A stretch of 64,000 bases of DNA, taken from positions 1,166,001 through 1,230,000 of the forward strand of contig NC_046360.1 in the NCBI RefSeq assembly GCF_004027225.2, given 5' to 3'. The notes under the pieces were generated by a model. It searched no databases, was not told the DNA's origin, and was given only the letters and a program-made list of their open reading frames with translations. Shown here in pieces: positions 38,386-50,700 of this stretch. A program made the position numbers and the translations under genes. Each line of letters opens with the position of its first letter. Position 1 is the stretch's first letter. Source of the stretch: Strigops habroptila. Taxonomy: Eukaryota > Chordata > Aves > Psittaciformes > Psittacidae.

Positions 38386-41119
38386 GAGCATTCCCCACAA
38401 GCACTGCTACACTGACATTTTCAAGACTATGGGAAGCTTTCTTACCACTATTTAAAAACTCAAGGACAGGACAAAAAAAATCACAAAGAGCTCTAACAAC
38501 CTGGCTCTGATGATACTTGGGAAACCTACCAGAAGAGAGAAAGCTCCGTGACCTAAGATCAAACAAAGACTAATCCCGAGGAAGGCACCAGGCAGCCAAG
38601 GCATCAACACATTCTTCACCAGGGCGAGTGCGCTCCCTTTTCACTTGACAGTAACCAAGCATGTGTGAAAGAAGGGAGGTAACAGGACTGGCTTCAAAAT
38701 TATCTAGTAGCTAGAGAAGCAGAAGTGCTGAATGGAGCAGAGTCCAGGACAACACCCAAGCAAAACCACAGAGCAAGCAAAGAATCCCAGGCAGGAATAC
38801 CTGAGCTGCCATCGACCTTCCACCGGGACCTGCTGGTCAGGACTCAAACCTTCCACACAGGGTCTAAATTCTACCTTCAGTCCATGGGCAGTAGGGGCTG
38901 GCAAACTTGTCAAAGGCAGACCTCGGAGTCTGAAATTCTTTCTTTCAATAAGGTCTATTTTATTTCATTTTCCTTTGGGAGCAGTGAGGCACACAGGAAG
39001 CGTATTACTACTGTCAGAGGAGTCTGCAGACACACGAGGGACCCAATTAGCACCCAGGATGACAGTGCTACACATGGCTGGAAACAGTACTTAAAAATAA
39101 AACAGGCAACCAAGCACCGCACACAGCTATCAGGATGGCAAGGATCAGAGGAGGTAAACTGCTCCATCATCAGACATTAACATTTTCCTGCTCTATGGGC
39201 ACGGTGTCAGTCAAGAGCCCAGGGCAGGAGAACATATCTGAGTACTCTGCTCTTTCTCCTCCAGCCTCCAGGGCTGCAGCGTGAGCACGAACCTGGGACT
39301 CTGACACTCACGTCGTTGCCACCACATATAAAATGAGATAAAATGAGATAGCAAAACCCAACAAACTCGGGTATCTGAGTCAGGAACAGTCCTAGGGTTT
39401 GACTTCTTCTAGGGACTGGACTTCCCATACTATGACACTCTGGAGTCGCTTTTTTCTAGCTCTTCTCTATACTGGAAAAGAAACACTGAGCTGCAGATTA
39501 GTTCAGAGCATCGTCTGAGAGAACAGACTCCAGTTTACGAGTGTATTTTCAACAAACCATACGCCTATCAAAAGTGAATTACAGGCCACATCTATTTAAA
39601 TGGGATTCCTACCTCTTTAATTATTCTCAAGTAGAAAGGCTTTATAGGTTTACTTGCTAATAAATATCCTTGACAACTTTTACAGAAAGAGGCAGAGCAT
39701 ACAGTGATGAAAATCCTACCAAATAAGAAAGTGAAGTTTATAAAGTCTGGGGGTTTTTTTATAAGGTCTTTACCTGGGTTAAGCTGCCAGGCAGCTTTAC
39801 CGGAATTTCTGCCCCACATTGTCTGTTTCCCTACTGCACCCTGAAAATGTCACAGGAAAACAAAGAAAAATGGTATTTTCATGTGGTCATTAAAAAGATG
39901 CAAAACCTTCTGATTTCTGGAAGAGAGACAAGGAAAGAAAATACCAACAACCTTCAGTTCTGGCAAAAAGTACCTCTGAAGCAGCTGAACAACTTCCCAG
40001 TTACCCTGGAAACATAGTTCACCTCTTCAGCCTACCATGAAAACTGCCTGCAGTTACCACGGTGGCAGGAAGCATCAGCTTGACAAAATGTCCCTTGCTG
40101 TGTGCTGCCATTCCTGCAACGCAGACCCCGTGTTCCACCACCAGCAACACTTCAGCTCCAATACAGTTGTGCTGCTAAACTCCAGGCAGCCAAATCCATA
40201 GGTATTATAAAAGGTTACGGTATCTCGCCATGGTACAGCAGAGCTCTGCCATCTGCCAAGTGTGATTTCCCTTAATCCCATTCCTCACACACAAATCAAA
40301 AACACGGGGATTACGCCACAGAAATAGAAGTCAAGTCAATACCTGAACCCACAGGATTAATCTCCTGCGCTCAGACAGGAGAAATGCCACAACAGTAACG
40401 ATGCTGCAAACAGAGGGGGGAAGGCAAAGCTCTTCACAGGACTCAACACCACGCAGGAAACAGCGATTTCCCAGATTAGCTTCACCCTTCCAGAACCCCA
40501 GTTCTGCTCCCTCCCAAACCCAGGCGCAGAACTCCACATAAACCCAGGGAACCGGGAACTGACCTCCTTCGGAGCAGCTTTTTCCACCCATAAGCAGCAC
40601 TCCACAGCCCCCCATCCACACATCAACCACTTACATTTGGAATTCAGGAAGAAAAACGGACAAATAAATTGCATAACAACACAAATCTGCCCTCCCAAAC
40701 GCCAGACGTGCTTCTACAATAAAGAGCCGGACACACACACGGGCTGATGTGCCAGCAAGCCAAGGTATGTGCATCTGCAACTGAAAGGAACCAGCACAAT
40801 GACCTTAAACTGGCACTTAAAACTGTTTCAGGTATGTTTCCTGAAGTCCAAGGCAAAAGGGAGTCACATACCGCGCTTGGGATGCCAAATCCCTCCTGCA
40901 GACAGCTCCTCACCCGAGCAGAAGTCAGCTCTGCTGTGAACTCTTCGGGGGCAGAGGGAGGGGGGCATCTTTATTTGTACATTTAAGAACACCAAGCACA
41001 TTACCGTCACTAATCCAGAGGGGAACAGATAATTGCAGCGCTTACAAAAGTCATCTTGGATTACAAAATAAGGCTCTAATCTGCAGCGCTCGCCAGCAGA
41101 ACATTATACCCATGAGCCA

Positions 41120-42250
41120 TCAAAATCACCACCGGAGCACCCACACCGGCGCGGCTGCGGAGCCACGGGGGGGATTTCTCTCTCCCAAACACAAACGCAC
41201 ACACGAGGAGCCAACTTCTCCCCTCGCCCTTGGCTCTGACGCAGTGAAAAACAAGCGGCGAAGCGACCCACCACCACGGTGACGGACCCACACGGGACCC
41301 CGCACACAGAGACCCCGTTTGCGCACAGGACCCCCGCGTGTGTCCGCTCCCCCCCCGCCGCTACCGGGGAACCGGGACCCGCGGGAGCAGCACGGGCAGC
41401 CCCCCCCTCCTTCCCCTGGCTCGGCTCTGGGGGCTACGGCTCTCGGAGCGCTCCCTTCAGGGTGAGCGAACCGGAGCCGCCCGCCGCCTCCCCGGGCCGG
41501 GCCGCCTTTGTCCCGGCGCCGCCACCAGCGCGGCTCCGCGCCCCGCACCGCGCTCCCACCGCCCTGCGCTTACCCTGACGGGGCACCGACTCGTCCCTCG
41601 GGGCAGGCGGCGCGGGACGGCGCTGCCCCCGCCGCAACCGGGGAACTTCCCAACTAACTTTGAGCGCGGCGGAGCGCGGCGGCCTGCCCGGCGGAGGGCG
41701 ATCGGCGGCCGGGCACGGCCGGACACCCCCACCCGGGAGGCGGGGCGGGGCGGAGCGGGGGCCGCCCCTCCGCGTTCCCCGGGGCGAGGGTCTGCGGGCG
41801 GGCGGCGGAGGGGAGCGGCGCGGAGGGGCAGGGCCTCGCCCGGTCGCGGTCGCGGTCCCGCCGCGCCCCCCCGGAGCGGAGCCGCGGGGCAGGGCCCGGC
41901 CCCTTCTCCCCACAGCGCCAGGAGCCGCGGCGCGCGCGCAGCCCGGCCCGGCCCCGCGGGAAGCGCCTCTGTTGCCATGGCGACCGCACGGCTCCGCCCC
42001 TTTTCCACCTGCTCCGCGGTGGTCCCGGGCGCGGCTCCGGGGCCGCGGGTTCGCGTCCCGGCCCTGCCGCTCCACCCCGCCGCGGGTGAGGGCAGCCGCC
42101 CCTCGGCAATGCTGCCCGTCCTCCGCCCCGAAGCACAGCACAACCCCCGGCAGCACCCACCCCCCCCGGGCCTCTCAGCCTCCTCGGGCGGGCGCTGGGT
42201 GAGAGGCACCGCGGGCAGGGGCGGCCCTTCCGGGTGAGCTTAGTGCCACC
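41120..42250. promoter_or_regulatory. CpG island, likely KIAA1671 main promoter and first non-coding exon
   Basis: About 1.1 kb of very GC-rich, CpG-dense sequence stands out from its flanks, peaking at 41500-42100. Minus-strand sequence has a splice donor TCAGG|GTAAGC at 41574, which could end a non-coding exon 1 spliced to the acceptor at 20903. Plus-strand donors also occur (TCAGG|GTGAGC at about 41462; GGTGAG at about 42086 and 42233), so a divergent transcript is possible. There is no TATA box. The long ORFs on both strands here come from GC-rich composition and are not called. Confidence 0.75.
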
Positions 42251-42529
42251 ATGGCTGAGGCGCTGAGCTTTGGGCTGCAGTGGGGGACCCTGCGGCAGCC
42301 TGCAGGGTGCTCACATGGTGGCAGGAGTCAGTCCAAGGAGCACATCTCCTCACACCAGCGTGTTCCTCCTCAGCCACATGCCCCCCCCGAAATGGCGCCC
42401 AAGTCACTGAACGTGCCCACAGCCGCCCCAGTGGCCCCTCTGGCGCCTCCGGGGCCGGGCCATGGGTGTAGTAACGCAAATGCTCCAAAAGCTGCGTTCC
42501 GTCGTTACAAAAGGTGTGGCCCCGTGTGA
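42251..42529 (+). CDS. Candidate small ORF at the CpG-island edge (92 aa)
   Basis: GCCACCATGG, a perfect Kozak context, starts a plus-strand frame MAEALSFGLQWG... of 92 codons, immediately downstream of the CpG island and divergent from KIAA1671. The product is Pro/Ala-rich with no recognised domain. The frame could also be only the 5' part of a spliced exon. It is not recognised as any known protein and may be chance. Confidence 0.2.
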   Translation: MAEALSFGLQWGTLRQPAGCSHGGRSQSKEHISSHQRVPPQPHAPPEMAPKSLNVPTAAPVAPLAPPGPGHGCSNANAPKAAFRRYKRCGPV

Positions 42530-42644
42530 CGGAGGAGTCCAAAGTCAGCTCCTGAGGCATGGCCGGCGCCGGGCTCCTGACTCACGGCCCGCGGGCAGCG
42601 CCTGGGCTGCGGCCCCGGGGACCAAGCTCACAGCGGGTATGGAG

Positions 42645-42860
42645 CAAGGGCAGTGCTGTGGCACCAGGGCACTGCTGTGGCACAAAGGCAATGCTGTGGC
42701 ACCAGGGCAATGCTGTGGCACAAGGATGATGCTGTGGCACAAAGGCAATGCTGTGGCACAAAGACAATGCTGTGGCACAAAGGCAATGCCGTGGCACAAG
42801 GGCAGTGCTGTGGCGCAAGGGCAGTGCTGTGGCACAAGGGCAGTGCTGTGGCACAAGAAG
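42645..42860. repeat. 19-bp minisatellite, 11 copies
   Basis: The unit AGGCAATGCTGTGGCACAA repeats with few changes; the core TGCTGTGGC recurs every 19 bases from 42653 to 42843. Since 19 is not a multiple of 3, each frame cycles through three peptide units, and ORFs stay open in most frames on both strands. Those ORFs are not called. Confidence 0.95.
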
Positions 42861-44162
42861 GCAGCTCCACATCCTCGCCCCAGCTCTCAGCAGGACCCAG
42901 GTCAGGCAGCAGGTCCTGTGTTCATTCTTCAATGGGGAACTTACTCATCCGCCGTTACCCAGCCCTCAAGGGGGCCAGTTCAAACCTCGCCTCTTTTGCG
43001 GACGCTGATGGTCCTGAGCAGACCAAGCTGATAGATGTCTCCATGATCCGCTCCCCAGCTGCACAAGGGAGACATGGCTTAGCTGCCTGGTGCTGCCTCT
43101 TAGCAGGTGCATGGATGGGAGCCAGCAGAAAGGGTTCAGCAGCCGAAGCATCCATCTCTGCAGCAGCTGCAGGGACACGCAAGCGTGCCTCGGCTCCTCT
43201 GTCCCCACCCGTGCTGTGCACGCCCGCATCCCGGCTAAATTCAGATCCCTTTCCCACAGACACCCCCGACTGCTCCCAAATCAGGGATAATAGATGTGTT
43301 TTCCCCACCTTAGCAAGCCTTTCATCTTCACCACACACACAAACACAAAGGGATCACAATTCCTTTGCTCATTTGCCTTTCTTTTTCCTGAAACCAAGAC
43401 ATGACCTGTCCCCTCATCCACATATCACCCCCTCCATGCCACACACCCCGCAGCTCAGGCTGTCACTCGTACCTGCCCATATGGAAGAGGGGGATCCATG
43501 GCTTGGATCGGTGCCTCTGCAAAGAGCATCTTACTGCTTCTTGCAGCTCTTTGAAGTGGTTCTTGTCCCACCCATGGCTTGGGAACCCCAGCTCTAGCAC
43601 ATGGGGCTTTCAGCAGGTAAAGCCAAACACTGAATCTGTCTGATCAGTTATTCAGGAGCCGCTCTAATGGCAGCACCCTCCACAAAACACCTACATGAGA
43701 CGAGAGAACTGGCCAAGCCGGGCTCCGGAGGCTCCACAGCCTCTGCATTCAAATGAACGACTTCAAGAGGAGCAGTCGCCTTCCCAAGAAGCTGCAGCCG
43801 CGTTTCCCACTGTCTGCGGAGGAACCTCAGTGTGAGCCTTTGTGAATGCCCCGGGACATGAGACCTGGGAGCTTCAAAGTACCCACAAAAGATGCTTCAA
43901 GCCCCAGCATGAGGCATCGCAGAGCTGCGGAGGGTGGCGCGGTGCAGAGCGGGCCTGGTCTCGGCAAGCCTCCAGTGCAGAGCTGGGGGGGCCGTATCCT
44001 CACCCTCGCTCGGCCCCTGATGCCCTTGGGACATCCCAAATGTGTGGGAATGGGAATGGCTGTAGTGTGGGTCCAGCACAGAGCAGGGAACCATGGAACT
44101 GTGGGAGCCGGGTACCCAGCACCAACCATCACACTCAGCCCTTGCACCCCAGCTCAGGCAGG

Positions 44163-44230
44163 AGAACCACCATCACCTACCACCACCAACCATCACCCAT
44201 CATCTCCCACCATCACCCATCACCGTGGCT
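44163..44230. repeat. Degenerate CCATCACC-type simple repeat
   Basis: Imperfect repeats of ACCATCACC / CCATCACCC over about 65 bp. Confidence 0.8.
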
Positions 44231-47200
44231 CCCTTGGGCAAGCACAGGGCGCACAGCCCTGCCTCCAGGAAGGGTTTTATCCCCTGTGCTCCCTCCCCAC
44301 CTGAGACCCTGCATGATCCTTTCTCCCCCCTGTGTCCATCAGCAAGTGTTGGAGCAGAGGGAACCGCAATCTAGGGGCAGAGTTAAATGCAGAGCCCTGT
44401 CTTATCACCCCATGTATATACATTAGAGCTGTAATTCCACCCTGCGGTGTGGATGGCAATAGCAAACAGACACTGCCAGCTCCATCTTGCACAGACATTT
44501 GAGCTTTGAACCTTTGGTTTATGATTTCACCAGCCCATCAGTGTGATGATATGCAAGCAATATACAGCTCGTGTGCAGAACAGAATGACAGGACCCTTAT
44601 CTACAAGAAGTTTCCATTTTTAAGCACAAACATTCTTTGCCACCAAACCCACAAAAGGCTCTGCTGGGCTGATGCACCAGTTTACCAGCAGCTCTGCTTC
44701 TCACACAGGCAGTGCCAATGTTTCTCCTCTCTCTGATAGAATTAACCTTTTCAGAATTCGACTAAGAATTGCACAAAACAGCGATTAACCAGCACTGTTG
44801 GGTGTAGCAGCGGGGCTGCTCCGTGATCTGTTCCTCTCGCATAGTCTCTCAGTGCCCTATAGTGGAGAAATGGGTTAATTGCATTACCACAGGGAGCGGC
44901 TGCCAAACCACGTTACATGCCTGCCAACCTGGGGTCAGGCCGCGGGAGCCGGGGGGGAGATCCCAGGCAAACACCTTTGCCCCTACCTAAACCAGCTCTG
45001 GAGCATCAGCTGCCCTGCTGCCTCCATGGGGATGTAAGTCTGCTCCTGTGTCACCTCTGCCATAACGGCAGTGGGCTCTGCCTGGCTTTTCCAGCAGCCA
45101 AGATTCCCTCCTCTGCTCCAGCCATCAGCAATCCCTGTCTCTTCCCGCTGAGCAAGCCGCTCCTGTTGTGCAGAGGTGCAGATGTATGCAAACCACTTCA
45201 TCTGGAGCTGGGAACATGCATCTCTCTTCTCAGGCCCACATGGGTTTGAAATGCACTGGCCCTAAGCGGTGAAGCACCTCAGTGTTCCATCTTGCAACCC
45301 TCCATGAAGAAAGTGCTCCCATGGAAGCCAAAACTATCGGTGAAGGCTCAGGATGTGGCCTCAGGAGGAACCGGTCAGGAGCAAACTGCACCCCTCAGGC
45401 ACCGAGTACTGCAGGAAGGTGCTGACTACAGATCATCTGCAAAAAGGAAGGCAGAAAATCCTCCTGCTCCCCATCGCCACCACGGCAGGGTCCTCAAAAG
45501 CTCCTTTCCCCCCTCTTCATCCTCATCCACCATGAAAATCAGCGCAAAGCTGCACAGACAGTACCAAGGGCCCGGAGCAGAGCACAGGGGAGGGCACAGA
45601 CCTGCCACAACACACTTTCTCCTCCAGAAAGGAGAAATCCAGGAAGGCAGGAAGGTTCTCAACCAAGCAGTTGTGGCCAGGAATCCTTGACAAAACAACA
45701 GGGATAACTGAGCATCACATTTGTGTGTACAGCGCTCTGGGGCAGGAAGGAGCTGTTAGAGTGCACCGGAGGGGAGGTTCTGCTGCATGAGGGTGAACAT
45801 TCCACGGCTGTGGAGCCTTTGCCAGCTGCACAATCCCGCCGCAGCTCCCATCCCATGCCGCGCTATCAGCACACGGCACATGGTGGGACGTGGGGGGGCT
45901 GTGGGAGAACAAAGGGAAGCAGATTTCCTGGGAGTCTGTTTGTGTTTTCCGAGGCAGAGCAGTGACTCAGATTTCAGCGCGCGCCTGTACCGCGGCCAAC
46001 AACAACAGTCAGCCAAAGCGATAAAGGCCAGCGAGTGTCTTTGTTCCATTTGCTGATCTCAGAACAGCTCAAACTTGTTCACCCCAGTCCCTAAACCAGA
46101 GAGCACAAGTGAACCCTCACGGCATCTTCCTCCCAAACAACCGAGCTCCTGGAAGCTGCCCAGAAAACAGATTTTGGTCTAAAGCAGCCCCGATGGCCTC
46201 AGTTGGTGCATGGTCACAGCTGAGAGCTTTCTGCTGGATAATGCTGACCGTCACCCCAATGCAGCGGAGAGAAGCGCTGCAGAAATGCTTTCGGTTTCTG
46301 AGAAATGCTCCAGGAAAAAGCACTCCACTTCCTCGTGCTTAAGGAACAGCTCAGTGCATCCCTGCTCTTTTGTCTCCTGTATCTGAGCTTGTTTTTCATG
46401 ACTGTGAGCTACATCCGCAGCTCGTTGGAAATACCGTGGCTCAAATCACCCCATTCAGATCCAGCAGGAAACTCCAAATCCCAGGCTGGCAAAGCTGGGT
46501 CCTGTCATACAGACCTTGGGCTCTCGGTAATGCTGGGCAGGGTAAGGACCCCTGGCTGCCAGCACAGCTCATGCTGGTGCCCCTCACCCTGGCATCAGGG
46601 TAGGTTAGTGCTGCCTGTGCCAGCCAAAATGGGGCTTTCCAAAGGATTTGCCCAGGTTTGCTGCTCTGTGGGTAAGCCTTTGTGTAATGGCTTTATTTTC
46701 TTTAGCAAAAAGGCATCTTGTAATACGTGTTAGAACACCTTCACAGTCAGACGTAGCCAGAGGTGCTACCAGGACTGAGCAGTCCTTTGCAAAGTAGGTG
46801 TTTAGACGAGAAGTACCTTGTGCCGAGGTTTAACATGTTCATTCATGCATGTTAATGATGTGTCATAAACATCCCTGGTCCTTCCCGGCACCGAGGCCAT
46901 GTCCGAGGTGCCCCCATGCCACAGCAATGTGGGGATGGGGAGCTGGGACAAGCCCTGGACCTACCCCCACAGCCCCTCATCCCATCCAGCCCCGCGGGCT
47001 GCCCTGGGCATGTGCCATGGAAAACCGGTTTGTCAGCAGCAGCAGCAGCCTCAGGGCTCAGAGTCACGCAGCAGAGGATCAAAACGGGCCATGGAGAGCA
47101 CTGGGGCTGCCACCACCCCTCCTGCCCTCCCGGGAGCTGCCACCCAAAGTGGCCGTTCCTGCAGTGCCACTCTGCGGCCCAGCGCCCAGCATCAGGGAGC

Positions 47201-47689
47201 TTTTCTCCCTGCAGCAAAGACACCTCCACCCTTGAGGAGCCTCTTTGCAGGCTGGTGTCTCCTCACTGCATGAGGTGCCAATCCTGATGGAAATCTCAGA
47301 GCTCTTCAACGCACAACCTCCGGATATCTGCTTTTGTGAGAAAGTGGCCGAGTTAAAAATGAATGAAACTCACTTTTAGGATCATTTACTCTCCGCAGCA
47401 GGATTTTGCCAGCCTCCTGCACCCTGAATGCAGAGCATTTCTGCTTTCACACCTTGGGAACCTGGTCTCTAGTGATTCGGTTGCCAACTAATACCAGGTA
47501 AGTAACACGTTTGCGAGGGCTGGTTGAATCTCACCCTGGCACTTCACAAACTATGTGTGTTTGGGGAGTGTCTTCAGCAGCCTTTTGAAACCCTTCACTG
47601 TGAGCTCCGTGGCAATCACTGAGCCTGCTCTGAAGCCTGGTGCTGTGCCATGAGAGCAAACATGCCCCAAGAAGCAAACATATTAAGGA

Positions 47690-47719
47690 TTAATTAAATA
47701 CCAGGTTTTATTTAATTAA
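47690..47719. repeat. Perfect 11-bp inverted repeat with 8-bp loop
   Basis: TTAATTAAATA, spacer CCAGGTTT, then TATTTAATTAA. The arms are exact reverse complements and could form a hairpin. The right side also includes a minus-strand AATAAA. Confidence 0.85.
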
Positions 47720-50700
47720 GCCTCTTCTCATACTCAGTATGTCGAGGCAGGAATCTGGAGCTCGCATCCAACCCTGCTTCACTCCCATCCCATTTTTAGA
47801 AATAAATGCATTGAAACTTGCTTGGTGCTGCTTAAAACATGACGTTGGGGCTGATGCAAATCCCTCCTGTCTTCCCAGGGCAGGCACAGGAGCCAACGGC
47901 ACATCATGAGAAGGTGGCTGATGGCACCGGGTGCTCCTGAGGCCACCGTTCACACCTCCCCACGCACAGCACCCTCCCCAGGGAGCACCCAAAGACCTGC
48001 TGGAGGCTGCAGGATGCCAAGTGCCAGCCCCGTGCACAGGCAGGACCCTGCTGCCTTCTCGGTGCCCTCCGCATCCTCTGTGTGACCAGGGACCGGCGCA
48101 GCCGTAAAGAACCACCAGGATCGTATCGGTTTGAAAATACATCAACCATAGAGAATAGAGCTTTAATTCCTCTTTCTGAACAACAATAAGGAACAGTTGA
48201 CATAAAAAACAAAAGCATGGATAAAACAATATAAAACAGATATTGTACCACAGAGTGGAATTCAAATCATCCAAGAACATTAGCAGCACTTCTACAAATA
48301 TATTAAAAGCTATAGTGCTTGTTAAGCTCAATAGAGCAACTCCCAGAGACCAAAATGGCATCAACAGATAAAAGCAGCAATTCGGTGTAGGGCAACATAA
48401 AAGTCTAATGCCAGGACATCAGATACATTCATAACCCTGCTGTGGAGAGGTAATCCCGTGTCCCACAGAGCTTGGGATGGTTCCTGGCATCTCCCCAACG
48501 GCTGCAGCAGGGCGACAGCCCAGCGCCAAGCTCTGCAGAACACACCTTAGCACGAGGGAGGTGGCAATCGTGGGTCTATGACTGGATTAACAACACAGGT
48601 TCTCATGAATTCTGTTTGTGAGGAACAGCTCTCTCCTTCCCCGGCTCCTGGGAATTAACCTCCAAGAGCAGACTGAACTTCTGAGAATTTAAGTGGATCT
48701 TACGTGTTGTGAAAAGGAAGTTTTTAGTACCTCAGTGTCCAGGATTTGGCTTTTCAATCCTTTCTCTTCCTCAGCACTGCAGCCACACCTATTCTCAAAA
48801 CTTCCAGGTATTTTAAACATCTTGTGCATAGTTTAAATTTTAGCATTGATTTATTAAAAACTAAAGTAATTCTTTAAATCATAATCGAGCCGCCGACCCT
48901 CGGTGCGGCAGCGGCTCCGGAGGCACCACAGCCTGACACGGAGCAGGGGCTGGGACCTGCAGCTCCATCCCCGGGCTCCCCGCTCGGTCCCCATGTGCAA
49001 AACTCATTTCAAAAGGGAAGTTATTAAAGTACTGAACGGGAATTTAAGGTTGAATATGCTTATCACTAATCTAAAATTAGACACATTAACAGACTGCTAT
49101 GGCTATTCCAGCAACGCACATTCTCCAGGAAATTCGGGATTCGGACAAAGCTTAGAACAAATCTGAACACTCCAAACCACGGAAACGGCACCAGAACAGC
49201 TTAACTCAGCCCTCACTGCCAGCACCACACACAAAGGGGGTGTCAGTGGGACCACAAAGACTTCAGGTGCCTTCATCAGTGATAATGTGCTTACTTCAGG
49301 GCAAGCACCGAGGATCATGACCTTGAGAAGAGGATCATTGGGGTGCCTGAAAGCGCAGGCAGCAGGAAGCGGCATTTTATCTGCTCTGGGGTGTCTGGAA
49401 ACTGGTTCTGGTGAGTTACAACCCTTCGGTCCCGCTGGAGAAGTGTCACTTCATCCGCAGGTTGTGCTCTTTCACTACCAATTTGTGCTCAGGCGATTGT
49501 AAAATGCTGAAACCCCCTCCCCAGGACTGCTCGGCCCACGTGGGAATTCCCAAATGGAGTGAAAATGTTGGACAGATGTTGGATGAAATGCCAACCATCT
49601 CAGCCCTCCTGACACACAGGCTCTGAACAGCAATGCCACAGGAGAGAGCAGAGATCTAAGACATTAGAAGAGATTATTAAAAGCAAATTTAGGTGATGAG
49701 GATCCTAAATTGGTTTCGCACCTATTTTGAGGACTGTCACCACAGCGGCTCCCAGTGCAGAGGATTAAATAGCTACTCCCAGTAAATGAGGAGAGAAAGG
49801 AAAACCAGCCAGCTGGATTCAAATAAGAAATAAATACACGAGAAAGAAGAAGAACCTCATCCCATAAACTGCTCTTGGCCACACGGCTGGTGTCTCTGAG
49901 GTGGGGATTTGGGATGGGCTCAGCTTGCCCACGGATGGGTTGTGGCAGAACCGCAATTCCAAGCTACCACGTCAAGAATGTCACTTCCCTTGATCTGGTT
50001 TTATCTTCGCAGTGATGGAAAGGTCCATGTGGGTATGTGAAGGGATGTTAAAACCATAAGAGGCTGGGTGAGAGCAGAACAGGGTAGCAGCAAAAAGTCC
50101 CCATGCAAAAAGCCCTCTCAGTCTTCATGAATCACACTGATAGCAAAGCGCTTCAGAGACCCAACACAGTGAGAGAAAAACTCCTGCAAAACCCACACAT
50201 TCAGGAACAAAGACAACTTCTAAAGGGTTTACATGAGTAACACTGAAAGGGATGGGTACCAAGAGTTATTTGGTAGGTTGCATCAGCAGAAAGCTCAAAT
50301 GCAGAAAGGGAATCCATTAGTAACTCCCTCGGGGAACACGGGGCTGGGACATTCACTGTATTTAAAGATACCGAGATGACTGAGAGCTGAGCAGCACATA
50401 AAGTGAATCCCTCATGCCTCTGAGGATGCTCAGCATGGGTGCAATGTGAGTTGAGCATCTCAGCCCATGTCCATCCTTCACTCCCGCTCGGTCTGGAGCC
50501 ACCTGGAGCAGGGAATACGGGCTGGGACAAGCGGGATACTGTGCCCTGGGGCAGGATGCAGCAGTCTCAAGCCAGAAGGGGCAGCAGCTCCAAGTCCCTG
50601 GTCCCATAGACCAGGCTAAAGATAGTCCCAGCCTGAAGTGCCATTGCAGGGGGTGGATTTCAGCAGCACGGAGCCGCTGGGATGAGACATTCCTCTCCCC

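Larger units (their letters stand above)
20903..41573. other. Putative KIAA1671 intron 1, 20.7 kb
   Basis: Lies between the acceptor at 20903 and the CpG-island donor at 41574. It holds CR1 fragments at 27678, 30508 and 38280 and the small tandem repeat at 31206. No exon of a nested gene was recognised on either strand; ORFs of up to about 190 codons are low-complexity or chance. A minus-strand GTTCAG|GTATTG donor near 40340 could belong to an extra non-coding exon. Confidence 0.55.

Noticed and set aside
41338..42237. Long overlapping ORFs on both strands of the CpG island (up to about 300 codons)
   Set aside because: All frames are Arg/Pro/Gly/Ala-rich and open because GC-rich DNA lacks stop codons. 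No domain or conserved motif seen.
42462..43597. ORFs through the 19-bp minisatellite giving Cys/Trp/His repeat peptides
   Set aside because: The repeat unit lacks stops in all three frames, so the peptides are a by-product of the array.
47708..48364. Minus-strand ORF of 218 codons with a strongly hydrophobic first part
   Set aside because: The hydrophobic run comes from an AT-rich block and the second half is low-complexity with no recognised domain. There is no Kozak start, splice support or family resemblance. More likely SGSM1 3' UTR or intergenic DNA.
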